A stretch of 20,264 nucleotides of DNA from JALOOB01 sp964387985 (GCA_964387985.1 CAYLZG010000071.1:1-20264), one strand, 5' to 3'. Shown: positions 7,905 to 15,857, counted from the stretch's first letter. Made by a program: numbers and translations. Notes: generated by a model from the sequence alone, not told the origin.

Positions 7905-9082
7905 GACGCTTCGCTCTTTCCGTCTTCATTATCTTCACGCTCGTGCTGGCCGCGGCCGTCGTCTGGCGGCTATCCAGCATCGTCTTTCTTGTCCTGGCTT
8001 CGTTGGCGATCGCAGCCGCAGTGCGCGGACCGCTGGTGTGGCTGACGGAGCGACGCGTCCCGCGCGGCCTGGCGGTGCTGGCGCTGTATGGCTTCATCCT
8101 GCTGGTATTCGGTGGGGTGGGCTATCTCCTCTTCCAGGCCCTGGGCCGGGAGCTGGGATCGATTACCGAGGATCTTAGCACGGTGTACCGTACGCTCGCT
8201 ATCCGCTGGGGCGGCGCCATGGTGCAGAACCTGCCTGCGCTGACCGCACGCCTGCCGGCCCCCGAGCAGATGGGCCAGTTGCTGGCAGACGGGAATTGGG
8301 GTGAGATGCTTCCGCGGGTAGCGGGCGTGACCGGGGGTGTCGTTGGCTTTCTGACCAATGCCAGCGTCGCTCTGATCCTCAGCATCTACTGGATTGCGGA
8401 TCGCCTGCGCTTCGAGCGCCTGCTGCTTTCGCTCCTGCCCGTCTCACAGCGAGCACGAGCCCGTTCCATCTGGTATGAGCTGGAGAACGGGGTGGGCGCC
8501 TATCTGCGCAGCGAGTTGGTCCAGGGGATTCTTGCCGCGATGCTGCTCGCGCCTGCCTTCATGTTGATGGGGTTGAAGTATCCGGTGTTCTGGGCCCTGA
8601 CCGGTGCGCTGACCTGGTTCATTCCGTTGGTGGGTGCACTGCTCTTCCTCATCCCGCTCTGGCTCATCGTATTCGTGCAAAACGGTGCGTTGATCGCGAC
8701 GCTGGCAGTCCTGTACAGCCTCGCAGTGCTCTGGTTCCTGGAGTTCATTGTCGAGCGTAAGCTGTACAAACCGGAGGGGAGGAGCAATATCCTGGTGCTG
8801 CTGGTTATGCTCATCATGACGGAGGCGTTCGGCCTGATCGGCCTCCTGTTGGCGCCCCCGCTGGCCATGGCGATCTATATCCTGGTCAGCCAGTTGCTCG
8901 AACATGCAACTGCAGCCGGCCGGGTGGCCGAGCTGGCGCCGGAACTCGCTACGCTGGAGGACCGGCTGGCGCAAGTGCGAGGCACGATCGGCGAGTTGGA
9001 CGGAAACGCCGCGCCGAGATTGGCGAACATGAGCGACCGGCTGGCTGGCCTGCTGGCCCGAGCCAGGGAGATGGCTCGCTAA
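7901..9082 (+). CDS. AI-2E-family (PerM-like) membrane permease, second paralogue
   Basis: A 393-residue relative of the preceding protein with the same order of parts: N-terminal helices (about 5-30, 30-55 and 60-90), an amphipathic middle, then GAYLRSELVQGILAAMLL, WALTGALTWFIPLVGALLF, a conserved ERKLYKPEGRSN loop and C-terminal helices. It ends in a soluble helical tail (about 325-393) with heptad-like spacing of Leu. The start ATG lies within ATGA, overlapping the previous stop, so the two are translationally coupled. This suggests that both paralogues are made together and perhaps act as a hetero-oligomer. Substrate unknown. Confidence 0.9.
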   Translation: MRRFALSVFIIFTLVLAAAVVWRLSSIVFLVLASLAIAAAVRGPLVWLTERRVPRGLAVLALYGFILLVFGGVGYLLFQALGRELGSITEDLSTVYRTLAIRWGGAMVQNLPALTARLPAPEQMGQLLADGNWGEMLPRVAGVTGGVVGFLTNASVALILSIYWIADRLRFERLLLSLLPVSQRARARSIWYELENGVGAYLRSELVQGILAAMLLAPAFMLMGLKYPVFWALTGALTWFIPLVGALLFLIPLWLIVFVQNGALIATLAVLYSLAVLWFLEFIVERKLYKPEGRSNILVLLVMLIMTEAFGLIGLLLAPPLAMAIYILVSQLLEHATAAGRVAELAPELATLEDRLAQVRGTIGELDGNAAPRLANMSDRLAGLLARAREMAR

Positions 9083-9175
9083 AAGCTGCCTGTAGGACAA
9101 GGCCCACATGCGGGACGGGGGGAGTCCTACATGCGCTTCCGGTGCTTTCCGATACCATCGCACAGCGGAAAAAGT

Positions 9176-9181
9176 TATACT
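9176..9181 (+). promoter_or_regulatory. Possible -10 element upstream of the csbD-like gene
   Basis: TATACT stands 80 bases before the CsbD-like start, in the 178-base gap after the permease. No good -35 box is visible. An imperfect palindrome TTCTG-N12-CAGAA (9212-9233) sits between it and the start. The rest of the gap holds nothing recognisable. Confidence 0.3.
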
Positions 9182-9260
9182 TGATCTGCAAAGAGTGAAG
9201 GAATTGAAAGTTTCTGAGAATTCCCGAGCAGAATACGAGAGATGATAGAAGGAGGTTCAC

Positions 9261-9566
9261 ATGAACGAGGACGTATTGGCAGGCAAGTGGAAGCAGATCA
9301 AGGGCAGTGTGAAGACCGCGTTCGCGAAGTTGACGGATGATGACATCGCCGAGGTCGAGGGCGACGGCGAACGCTTGCGGGGCAAGCTGCAGGAGCGTTA
9401 CGGCTACACCCGCGACGAAGCGGAGAATGCCTGGAACGAGTTCGTGGACACCGTCGATAACAAGGTGGACCAGGAAGCGGCCGAGCGACATGTGGACCGC
9501 GCTGCGGACCACGTGGAGAATGCGGTCGACGAGGTCAAGGATGCAGTTCGTCGGGTGCTGAGCTAA
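9261..9566 (+). CDS. CsbD-like stress protein
   Basis: A 101-residue, highly charged helical protein. Residues 1-60 match the CsbD pattern: NEDVLAGKWKQIKGSVK, then KLTDDDIAEVEGDGERLRGKLQERYGYTRDEAE. The remaining 40 residues are an acidic amphipathic extension (VDNKVDQEAAERHVDRAADHV) not present in the shortest CsbD proteins. The ATG has the strongest ribosome site in the window, AAGGAGG five bases upstream, so high expression is likely. CsbD proteins are general-stress proteins of unknown biochemical role. The gene is followed by a clear terminator and appears to be its own unit. Confidence 0.9.
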   Translation: MNEDVLAGKWKQIKGSVKTAFAKLTDDDIAEVEGDGERLRGKLQERYGYTRDEAENAWNEFVDTVDNKVDQEAAERHVDRAADHVENAVDEVKDAVRRVLS

Positions 9567-9597
9567 CGCGAAGTCGCCGAGTCTAGAGACAGATGCA

Positions 9598-9633
9598 GGG
9601 GCGCAGGATTGAGAAATCCGGCGCCCCTTTTTT
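9598..9633 (+). terminator. Intrinsic terminator after the csbD-like gene
   Basis: Outer stem GGGGCGC (9598-9604) pairs with GCGCCCC (9621-9627). After one A/G mismatch, inner stem GGATT pairs with AATCC around a GAGA tetraloop (9611-9614). Six Ts follow (9628-9633). It ends the rightward transcript just before the convergent sanA-like gene. Confidence 0.92.
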
Positions 9634-9636
9634 GTC

Positions 9637-10284
9637 CTATAGCCCCATATCCTCCGGCGGACCCAGGACAGGCAGCGGGTGCGTGATGCGCACATCCCAC
9701 CATGCTCTAAGCGTTGCGATGGCATCTCGCAGCCGGTAGTACACGTTGCTGCGATAGACCGTGCGATCCGCGGAAACGCCGGCTGCGTCGATCCCCAGGT
9801 TGTGGCACGTGAAGAGCGCCCGCGGCAGGTGGAATCGCTGCGTCACAAGCAGGGCATCCGTCACGCCGAAGATGGCCTTCGCGCGGTAGCACGTGTCGTA
9901 TGTGCGCCGCCCCGCGTAGTCACGCACGACATCCGCGGGGGGCACCCCGCGCGCCACCGCATAGTCATACATGGCGCCGGGCTCGTTGTAGTCGACGAAG
10001 CGGTTGTCTCCGCTGACCAACAGCTTGCGGACCTTATCCGCCTGATAGAGCGAGATGGCGGTATCCATCCGGTCCCGCAGCATGGGGCTGAGCCGTCCGT
10101 CTCCGCGAATGCCCGCGCCGAAGACAATTGCCACGGGCGCGGTGGGAGCGCCATCCAACTCGTGAATGAGCCCTCCGTAGCGCGCCTCGACGCCGGCCAC
10201 CACGAACACGGCTGCGATGGACGCAATCGCTCCGGCGAGCGCGACTGCGGCCAGGACGCCCCTGCCCCTAACCTGACGCTTCAA
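9637..10284 (-). CDS. SanA/YdcF-like DUF218 membrane protein
   Basis: A 215-residue protein with one N-terminal membrane helix (about 10-32) and a DUF218 domain (about 48-190) facing outward. Family motifs include VAIVFGAGIRGDGRLSPML, LLVSGDN, YNEPGAMYDYAVARGVP, GRRTYDTCYRAKAIFGV and LLVTQRFHLPRALF. SanA, ElyC and YdcF relatives affect envelope permeability or cell-wall precursor handling; the exact reaction is unsettled. The start appears to be TTG 10284 with an AGGGACGG site. The only upstream in-frame codons lead back to the TAG that ends rph, four sense codons earlier, so no alternative upstream start exists. Probably co-transcribed with rph. Confidence 0.87.
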   Translation of the reverse strand: MKRQVRGRGVLAAVALAGAIASIAAVFVVAGVEARYGGLIHELDGAPTAPVAIVFGAGIRGDGRLSPMLRDRMDTAISLYQADKVRKLLVSGDNRFVDYNEPGAMYDYAVARGVPPADVVRDYAGRRTYDTCYRAKAIFGVTDALLVTQRFHLPRALFTCHNLGIDAAGVSADRTVYRSNVYYRLRDAIATLRAWWDVRITHPLPVLGPPEDMGL

Positions 10285-10296
10285 GTCGATCCGTCC

Positions 10297-11016
10297 CTAA
10301 CCTTGACCGCCCAGCGCGGCTTCCTGGGCCTGCAGCAGTTCTCCGATGCCTCCCGCCCCCAGGTCAAGCAGCCGGTTCAGCATGGCCCGGTCGAACGGCC
10401 GGCTTTCCGCCGTGCCTTGCAGCTCGATGAAATGGCCCGCGCGATTCATGACGAGATTCATGTCCATGTCCGCGCCGAAATCTTCTGCGTAGCAGAGGTC
10501 GAGCAACGGGTCGCCGTCTACCACGCCAACGCTCACTGCGGCCACTGCAGGCAGCAATGCCTCCGCGCTGATTTGTCCTGCCGAGATCAATTTCCGCGCG
10601 GCCAGCGCCAGCGCGACGTAACCGCCCGTCACGGCTGCCGTGCGCGTGCCACCATCGGCCTGAAGCACATCGCAATCCACGATGATCTGCCGCCTTCCCA
10701 GTTGGCGCAGGTCGATCGCAGCGCGCAGGCTTCGCCCGATCAGGCGCCGGATCTCCTGGGTGCGCGCCTGGGGTGTTGTCTCGCGGTTGGAGCGCGTGTG
10801 GGTGCTGCGCGGAAGCATGGCGTATTCGGCCGTCACCCAGCCCTTGCTGGCCGCGTCGCGCTCCATCCACGGCGGCAGCCGCTCTTCGATCGTGGCATTG
10901 CACAGCACGACCGTATTCCCCTGGCTGATCAGCACAGAGCCCTCCGCGTAGCGCGTGTAGCCGAGCTCCATCTTTACCGGACGCAGCTGGTCGCGCCGCC
11001 GGCCATCGTCTCGCAT
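10297..11016 (-). CDS. rph: Ribonuclease PH
   Basis: A 239-residue phosphorolytic exoribonuclease that trims tRNA 3' ends with inorganic phosphate; the length is normal for the family. Family motifs are visible: MRDDGRRRDQLRPV at the N-terminus, GNTVVLCNATIEERLPPW, GWVTAEYAMLPRSTHTR (phosphate and RNA site), RSLRAAIDLRQLG, DCDVLQADGGTRTAAVTG and a C-terminal FDRAMLNRLLDLG helix. ATG 11016 is preceded by GGAGG at close to ideal spacing; the ATG at 11034 has no site and would put GGAGG inside the gene. It leads a two-gene leftward unit with the SanA-like gene. Confidence 0.96.
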   Translation of the reverse strand: MRDDGRRRDQLRPVKMELGYTRYAEGSVLISQGNTVVLCNATIEERLPPWMERDAASKGWVTAEYAMLPRSTHTRSNRETTPQARTQEIRRLIGRSLRAAIDLRQLGRRQIIVDCDVLQADGGTRTAAVTGGYVALALAARKLISAGQISAEALLPAVAAVSVGVVDGDPLLDLCYAEDFGADMDMNLVMNRAGHFIELQGTAESRPFDRAMLNRLLDLGAGGIGELLQAQEAALGGQG

Positions 11017-11052
11017 CTTTCCCTCCGGGCTCATCGAGTCTGTCTCGCTTCG

Positions 11053-11085
11053 ATTCTACCACCCTTCTCCATTCGGCGGTATAAT
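11053..11085. promoter_or_regulatory. Divergent -10 elements between rph and the methyltransferase
   Basis: Rightward TATAAT at 11080-11085 lies 59 bases before the methyltransferase start. Leftward TGGTAGAAT (11061-11053), an extended -10 pattern, lies 36 bases before rph. Neither has a strong -35 box. Motif evidence only. Confidence 0.45.
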
Positions 11086-11144
11086 GGGCCGCCCGCTGAC
11101 CCTTTCCCGGGGAGTTCGCCGGCGGGACCACAAAGGAGATACAG

Positions 11145-11930
11145 GTGAAACTGGACGTGCGCGCTTATAACCGCCAGGCATGGGACCGGCAGGTGGCATC
11201 AGATAACGAGTGGACGCGGCCGGTCGCGCCGGAGGTCGTCGCGCGGGCGCGCGCGGGCGACTGGTCCGTCGTCCTCACCGCGGTCAAGCCCGTACCGGCG
11301 TCCTGGTTTCCGCCCCTGGCAGGCAAGGATGTGCTGGGGCTGGCATGCGGCGGGGGCCAACAGTGCCCCATCTTTGCTGCTGCCGGGGCCCAGGTGACCG
11401 TGCTCGACAACTCACCGGCGCAGCTGGGCCGGGATCGCGAAGTGGCCGAGCGCGAGGGACTGACCATACGCACGATCGAGGGCGATATGGTTGACCTGTC
11501 AGCCTTTGCCGATCGATCGTTCGACCTGGTGTTTCACCCGGTGTCCAACGTCTTCTCGTCTGCCGTGCGCCCCATGTACCGCGAGGTTTCCCGCGTCCTG
11601 CGTCCCGGTGGCATCCTGATGGCCGGCTTCATGAACCCCGACATCTACATCTTCGACCGCGAGGCCATCGACCGTCGCGGCCTTCTGCGGGTCAAATACT
11701 CTCTGCCGTACAGCGATGCCGAGCACCTGCCCCCGGCGCAGCTCCGCGCGATGATGGACGAGGGCTGGCCCCTGGAGCACAGTCACAGCCTCGAGGATCA
11801 GATCGGCGGGCAGTGTGACGCTGGTCTGATCATCACCGCGCTTTACGAAGACCGCTATGCGTCCGATTCGGGCGACATCCCGTCGCGCTACATGCCCTGC
11901 TTCTACGCCACGCGCGCGGTCAAGCCATGA
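11145..11930 (+). CDS. Class I SAM-dependent methyltransferase
   Basis: A 261-residue soluble protein with a class I methyltransferase fold. Motif I is VLGLACGGGQQ at 63-73. The acidic ribose-binding residue is Asp88 in VTVLDNS, a GDM motif lies at 113-115, FDLVFHPVSNVF spans 126-137, and LRPGG at 152-156 is the usual loop before the last sheet strands. The N-terminal RAYNRQAWDRQV resembles UbiE/Methyltransf_11-type enzymes of unknown substrate. The start is GTG 11145 with AAGGAG seven bases upstream. It is the first of four rightward genes, but a 48-base gap separates it from the next. Substrate not deducible. Confidence 0.9.
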   Translation: MKLDVRAYNRQAWDRQVASDNEWTRPVAPEVVARARAGDWSVVLTAVKPVPASWFPPLAGKDVLGLACGGGQQCPIFAAAGAQVTVLDNSPAQLGRDREVAEREGLTIRTIEGDMVDLSAFADRSFDLVFHPVSNVFSSAVRPMYREVSRVLRPGGILMAGFMNPDIYIFDREAIDRRGLLRVKYSLPYSDAEHLPPAQLRAMMDEGWPLEHSHSLEDQIGGQCDAGLIITALYEDRYASDSGDIPSRYMPCFYATRAVKP

Positions 11931-11978
11931 GCGCGCGCGGGCGGCACGATAACAGGGGGCGATGGAAGGGAGAGCGCG

Positions 11979-12728
11979 ATGCCGAGCCTTGCTGAATATC
12001 GGACTCAATTGCGCAGCCTGGCCGAATGGGAGCCATACCTCCTGGCTCATTCCGGCCTGCCCGGCCCGCGCGGCAATCTGGAGCTGGCCCATGCGGTCGC
12101 CCTGGAGGGCAGTGCAGGGCAATTTCACCGTTGGTCCGGCCTCACCCCGGATTCGGCGCCTGAGAACACGCCCGAGGTGCTCCTCGCATTCTGCGGGGTG
12201 CTCGGCCTGGGACGCCTGCTTGCCCTCGGCGCAACCGGCGGCGCAGCGAGCGACCCGGCGATCCTCCCGCGCTTGCGCACGCTCGCCTCGGATCCGCGCT
12301 GGCGGATTCGCGAGGCGGTTGCCACCGCGCTCCAGTTATGGGGCGACGCGGACATGCCCGCACTGATCGCGGAGATGACCACCTGGGCCGCGGGCAATCT
12401 CACCGAGCAGCGTGCTGCCGCAGCCGCCCTGTGCGAGCCGCGCCTGCTGGTTCATCCTGGCTCCGCGTCCGCGGTCGTACACCTGCTTGACGCCATTACG
12501 ACCGACCTGGCCGAAATCCCGGTCGCGGGTCGCAAGTCGGAGCCCTTCAGGATCCTCCGCCAGGCGCTGGGCTACTGCTGGAGCGTTGCCGTAGCTGCCT
12601 GTCCCGAGACGGGCCTGCCGGTCCTGCAGCGCTGGCTGGCTCACCCCGACCCTGACGTGCGGTGGGTCATGCGGGAAAATCTACGTAAAAAACGCCTTGC
12701 GGCGTTCCATCTTAGCCTTCCGGAGTGA
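11979..12728 (+). CDS. HEAT-like repeat protein, function unknown
   Basis: A 249-residue, Ala/Leu-rich, all-helical soluble protein. At least two HEAT-like units are visible: LRTLASDPRWRIREAVATAL (about 94-113) and LQRWLAHPDPDVRWVMRENL (about 216-235), each with the Asp-Pro-x-x-x-Arg turn of DNA-glycosylase-like and adaptor HEAT proteins. No catalytic motif is apparent. The start ATG has GGGAG about eight bases upstream. It is followed after seven bases by a GTG-started M14 peptidase whose ribosome site overlaps its stop, so the two are translationally coupled. A scaffold or binding role is likely but unproven. Confidence 0.72.
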   Translation: MPSLAEYRTQLRSLAEWEPYLLAHSGLPGPRGNLELAHAVALEGSAGQFHRWSGLTPDSAPENTPEVLLAFCGVLGLGRLLALGATGGAASDPAILPRLRTLASDPRWRIREAVATALQLWGDADMPALIAEMTTWAAGNLTEQRAAAAALCEPRLLVHPGSASAVVHLLDAITTDLAEIPVAGRKSEPFRILRQALGYCWSVAVAACPETGLPVLQRWLAHPDPDVRWVMRENLRKKRLAAFHLSLPE

Positions 12729-12735
12729 ACACATC

Positions 12736-14424
12736 GTGAAACCGTCCTTCGACACTTATTACAATTATGCACAACTGACCGGTGTTCTGGCCGCGCTCGC
12801 TGCGGAGCACGGGAACATCATGGCCCTCTCGGTGCTGGGCAAGTCTCATGAAGGCCGCGATATCCCGCTGGTCATCCTGACCAACCGGGAAACGGGCGCG
12901 GACATGGAGAAGCCAGCGTTCTGGGTCGATGCCAACATTCACGCGACCGAGATCACCGCGTCCATGACCGCGCTCCATCTCATCGCGCGGCTGGTCGATG
13001 GCTACGGGACGGACCCCAGGATCACGCGCATCCTCGACGAGCAGGTGGTCTATGTCGTTCCGCGCCTCAATCCGGACGGCGCGGAGCTTGCGCTGGCCGT
13101 CCCGCCCAAATACGTCCGCTCCAGCACCCGGCCTTATCCCTTCGAGGACAAGAAGGACGGCCTGCATCCGGAGGACATCGACGGCGACGGCCGCATCCTG
13201 CAGATGCGAATCATCGATCCGGCAGGCGACTGGAAGGTTTCCGACCGCGACGCGCGCCTGATGGTCAAGCGTGCGCCCGATGAATCCGGCGAAACCTACT
13301 ACCGGATCTTCCCCGAAGGCCTGATCGAGAATTATGACGGCCACCTGATCAGCGTCGCACCGCCCCTCGAGGGCCTCGACTTTAACCGCAACTTCCCCGG
13401 CGCCTGGCGGCCCGAGGGCGAGCAGCGCGGCGCGGGCGATTTCCCCGGCTCCGAGCCGGAGATTCGAGCGGTGATCGAGTTCATGGCGAGCCATCCGAAC
13501 ATCTACGGTGCGATCACCTATCACACCTACAGCCGCGCGATCCTGCGCCCCTACGGTACGAAACCGGACGACGAGATGGCTGCGAATGACAAGTGGGTGT
13601 ATGATGCGATCACCGAGCGCGGCACGGAACTGACCGGCTATCCGGCCGTCTCCGTGTATCACCATTTCCGCTACCATCCCAAGGAAGTCATTACGGGTGT
13701 CTTCGATGACTGGCTTTTCGATCACAAGGGCATCTTCGCGCTGACGGTGGAGCTGTGGGATCTGGCTACCGCGGCCGGCGTCGAGGAGAAAAGCAAAGAC
13801 AAGAAGTTCATGGATTGGTTCCGCAAGCACCCGGTCGAGGATGACTACAAGATCCTGGACTACGTGAACGAGCATGCTCCTGACGCGCTGGTCCCCTGGC
13901 GCGAGTTCGACCACCCACAGCTCGGCAAGGTGGAGCTCGGCGGCTGGTACACCCTTTACTCCTGGCGCAATCCGCCGCACGCACTGCTGGAGGCGGAGGT
14001 CAGGCCGCAGGCGGACTTCGCGATCAGCTTTATCAGCCTGGCGCCGCGCCTGTCCTGGCGTGATGTGGTCGTGACGCCCTTGGGCGAGGGCGCCTATCAC
14101 ATCCTGGCGGTGGTGGAAAACGTGGGCTTCCTGCCCACCCACGTGTCTGAGCAGGCGCTCAAGATGAAGGCCGTGCAGCCCGTCCGCCTGGAGTTGGCGC
14201 TTCCTGCCGGCGCGACCTTGATCGGCGGGAAGGCAAGACAGGAGATCGGCCAACTGCAGGGTCGCTCGAACAAGATGGATGTGGCCTACAACGGCGTCTC
14301 GCCCACGGACAATCGCGGCAAGGCCGAGTGGGTGGTCACCGCGGCCGGGGGAGCGACGCTCACGTTGAGCGCGATCTCCGAGCGCGGCGGCGTCCTGCGC
14401 CGCGATGTCATCCTGGGGGCCTAG
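12736..14424 (+). CDS. M14-family zinc carboxypeptidase
   Basis: A 562-residue metallopeptidase. Residues about 8-345 form the M14 catalytic domain: zinc ligands His69 and Glu72 (NIHATE) and His263 (ITYHTYS), Arg218 in LDFNRNFPG for the substrate carboxylate, and catalytic Glu339 (LTVELWD). An insertion near 150 (EDIDGDGRILQM) looks like a calcium-binding-type acidic loop. The last about 150 residues form a beta-rich accessory region. No signal peptide is visible, so it is probably cytoplasmic, unlike many secreted relatives. I chose GTG 12736, with GGAG ten bases upstream in the tail of the HEAT gene; the reading from 12697 overlaps that gene and lacks a site. Substrate unknown. Confidence 0.92.
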   Translation: MKPSFDTYYNYAQLTGVLAALAAEHGNIMALSVLGKSHEGRDIPLVILTNRETGADMEKPAFWVDANIHATEITASMTALHLIARLVDGYGTDPRITRILDEQVVYVVPRLNPDGAELALAVPPKYVRSSTRPYPFEDKKDGLHPEDIDGDGRILQMRIIDPAGDWKVSDRDARLMVKRAPDESGETYYRIFPEGLIENYDGHLISVAPPLEGLDFNRNFPGAWRPEGEQRGAGDFPGSEPEIRAVIEFMASHPNIYGAITYHTYSRAILRPYGTKPDDEMAANDKWVYDAITERGTELTGYPAVSVYHHFRYHPKEVITGVFDDWLFDHKGIFALTVELWDLATAAGVEEKSKDKKFMDWFRKHPVEDDYKILDYVNEHAPDALVPWREFDHPQLGKVELGGWYTLYSWRNPPHALLEAEVRPQADFAISFISLAPRLSWRDVVVTPLGEGAYHILAVVENVGFLPTHVSEQALKMKAVQPVRLELALPAGATLIGGKARQEIGQLQGRSNKMDVAYNGVSPTDNRGKAEWVVTAAGGATLTLSAISERGGVLRRDVILGA

Positions 14425-14425
14425 C

Positions 14426-15091
14426 ATGCTCGTCCCCTTCCACGGGCTTACCGCAGCCCAGCTGGACGGCGTAATCGCGATCTATGAGGAAGCGCTTGCC
14501 GCGCCCTGGGAGTGGCCCGCCGAACGTTTCCACGAGATTGCGCGGACGCCCGGCCTGCGCTTTTGGGCCCTGGCTGCGCTGGAAGGGGATGCGCCTGCGG
14601 GCTTCATCATCAACGAATACCTGCCTGCCGGCCGGCTGTGGTACATCCGCTATTTTGCGGTCCGCGCCGGCTTGAGGGGGCAGGGTTGGGGGTCGCGCAT
14701 CCTTGCCGCCAGCCTTCCATACGGCGAGGATGCGGCCCTCCAACACGGTCATGACGGCTGCACCGGCACGCTGCTTGAGGCTGTGGCCTTTGCANNNNNN
14801 NNNNNNNNNNNNNNNCTGCCCCCTGGTCCGGCGCGTGATATGGGCATCCGCCGCCAGGAGTTTTATCGCCGCCACGGCGCAATCGTCACCGGAGCGCAGT
14901 ATCCCCGCCCGCCCGACGCCCCGCCCGACATGCCCGACTTCGATCTGCTTTTCATCCCCGGCCGTGCCTGGGATGGCCGGCTGGATAACGCCTTCCGCCG
15001 GAGGCTTGTCCGCTCTCTGGTGGTCGAGGGGTACGAGGTTCCCGAGAGCGCGGCGTGGCTGCAGTCCGCGCTGGCAGGTTACGCGGACTGA
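14426..15091 (+). CDS. GNAT-family N-acetyltransferase, contains an N-run
   Basis: About 221 residues, including seven unknown ones. The acetyl-CoA motif A is visible at RYFAVRAGLRGQGWGSRIL (R-G-Q-G-W-G pyrophosphate loop). FWALAALEGDAPAGFIINEY is the preceding beta-hairpin, and RRQEFYRRHGAIVTGAQY is the typical C-terminal strand-helix region. An N-run at 14795-14815 replaces seven codons, but the frame and family pattern continue cleanly, so the gene is probably intact. The ATG at 14426 lies two bases after the peptidase stop with GGGGG upstream, so co-translation is likely. The acetyl acceptor is unknown. The C-terminal extension (about 180-221) is not part of the core GNAT fold. Confidence 0.85.
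   Translation: MLVPFHGLTAAQLDGVIAIYEEALAAPWEWPAERFHEIARTPGLRFWALAALEGDAPAGFIINEYLPAGRLWYIRYFAVRAGLRGQGWGSRILAASLPYGEDAALQHGHDGCTGTLLEAVAFAXXXXXXXLPPGPARDMGIRRQEFYRRHGAIVTGAQYPRPPDAPPDMPDFDLLFIPGRAWDGRLDNAFRRRLVRSLVVEGYEVPESAAWLQSALAGYAD
14795..14815. other. Assembly gap of 21 Ns inside the GNAT gene
   Basis: Twenty-one unknown bases starting on a codon boundary. The open frame continues on the far side, so the written length may be correct. Confidence 0.95.
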
Positions 15092-15205
15092 GGTAGTCCA
15101 ATTATCCTGGGCCGGGCCGCGTACGGCGTTGCGACCGCCGTGACCGGACGCAGTCGAAGGACGCTTGCCTGCAGTCGCAGATGGAATCGCTGGGCGCGTG
15201 CTTCG

Positions 15206-15235
15206 TTGCGTTGCGTTTTCGCGCTGTGGTATAAT
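15206..15235 (+). promoter_or_regulatory. Sigma-70-type promoter for the BFN-family gene
   Basis: TTGCGT (15206-15211), an 18-base spacer and TATAAT (15230-15235) with TGG before it, giving an extended -10 TGGTATAAT. The start point would be near 15242, about 49 bases before the BFN gene start. The rest of the 199-base gap after the GNAT gene shows only a 6-bp inverted repeat (15123-15128 with 15136-15141) without a T-run. Confidence 0.75.
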
Positions 15236-15248
15236 CACCTCGCCGCGG

Positions 15249-15272
15249 TCCTCCGCCTACCGGCGCGGAGGA
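15249..15272 (+). promoter_or_regulatory. Leader hairpin that pairs with GGAGGA upstream of the BFN gene
   Basis: TCCTCCGC (15249-15256) is perfectly complementary to GCGGAGGA (15265-15272) around an 8-base loop. The right arm contains a ribosome-site-like GGAGGA 18 bases before the ATG. A second purine tract, GGGGGG (15280-15285), lies at normal distance from the ATG and stays unpaired. Confidence 0.6.
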
Positions 15273-15290
15273 GAATATCGGGGGGTTCAC

Positions 15291-15803
15291 ATGGTTGAAG
15301 TGACAATTGACAGCGTGCGAGTCAGCCTTATGTCGCAACACCGTATCGTGGTGCTGCGTGAGTCCGAATCGTCGCGTTTTCTGCCTATCTGGATCGGCCC
15401 ATTCGAGGCGGATGCCATCACCATCGAGCTGCAGAGCGTCGAGGTGGCCCGGCCGCTGACGCATGATCTGCTCAGGGCGACCATCGAGGAACTCGGCGCG
15501 CAGATCATCCAGGTGGCCATTACCGACCTGCGCAATGATACCTTCTACGCGGAGATTTCTCTGCTGGTGAACGGCCGCCGGATCCAGGTGGACTCCAGGC
15601 CCAGCGATGCCATTGCGCTGGCGGTTCGGGCGCGCGTGCCCGTTTACGTGGCAGACGAGGTGATGGATCAGGCTGCGATCACGCCTGAAGATGACCTTGA
15701 GGGCAGCACGCCCCCGGCGATCCAGGATAAGACCGCGGAGCCGTCGCCGCCTGAAGCCTTCCGCGACTTCCTCGAAGGATTGGATCTCAGCGGCCTGGAT
15801 TGA
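15291..15803 (+). CDS. Bifunctional nuclease family (DUF151/BFN) protein
   Basis: A 170-residue soluble protein. Residues about 1-135 form a BFN/DUF151 domain with the diagnostic segments LPIWIGPFEADAI, RPLTHDLL, ITDLRNDTFYAEI and VDSRPSDAIALAVR. The tail (137-170) is acidic and Pro/Ser-rich. Plant members have been reported as DNases/RNases; the bacterial role is not established. The ATG at 15291 is preceded by GGGGGGTTCAC; the open frame extends upstream to 15165, but that part crosses the promoter and has no family similarity. It has its own promoter and precedes dnaB by about 100 bases. Confidence 0.92.
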   Translation: MVEVTIDSVRVSLMSQHRIVVLRESESSRFLPIWIGPFEADAITIELQSVEVARPLTHDLLRATIEELGAQIIQVAITDLRNDTFYAEISLLVNGRRIQVDSRPSDAIALAVRARVPVYVADEVMDQAAITPEDDLEGSTPPAIQDKTAEPSPPEAFRDFLEGLDLSGLD

Positions 15804-15857
15804 GGCTGCCGGCTTGCGCCGCGGCGCTTCGCCTTGTGTTTTTGACTACCGCTTCGG

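Noticed and set aside
9679..11148. A 489-codon open frame on the plus strand opposite rph and the SanA-like gene
   Set aside because: Both genes below it have clear family motifs and ribosome sites; this frame crosses both and their junction and shows no domain.
12712..14427. A 571-codon open frame on the minus strand opposite the M14 peptidase
   Set aside because: It mirrors the peptidase gene, has no family motifs, and shows the Arg/His/Gln/Asp-rich composition typical of antisense frames in GC-rich DNA.
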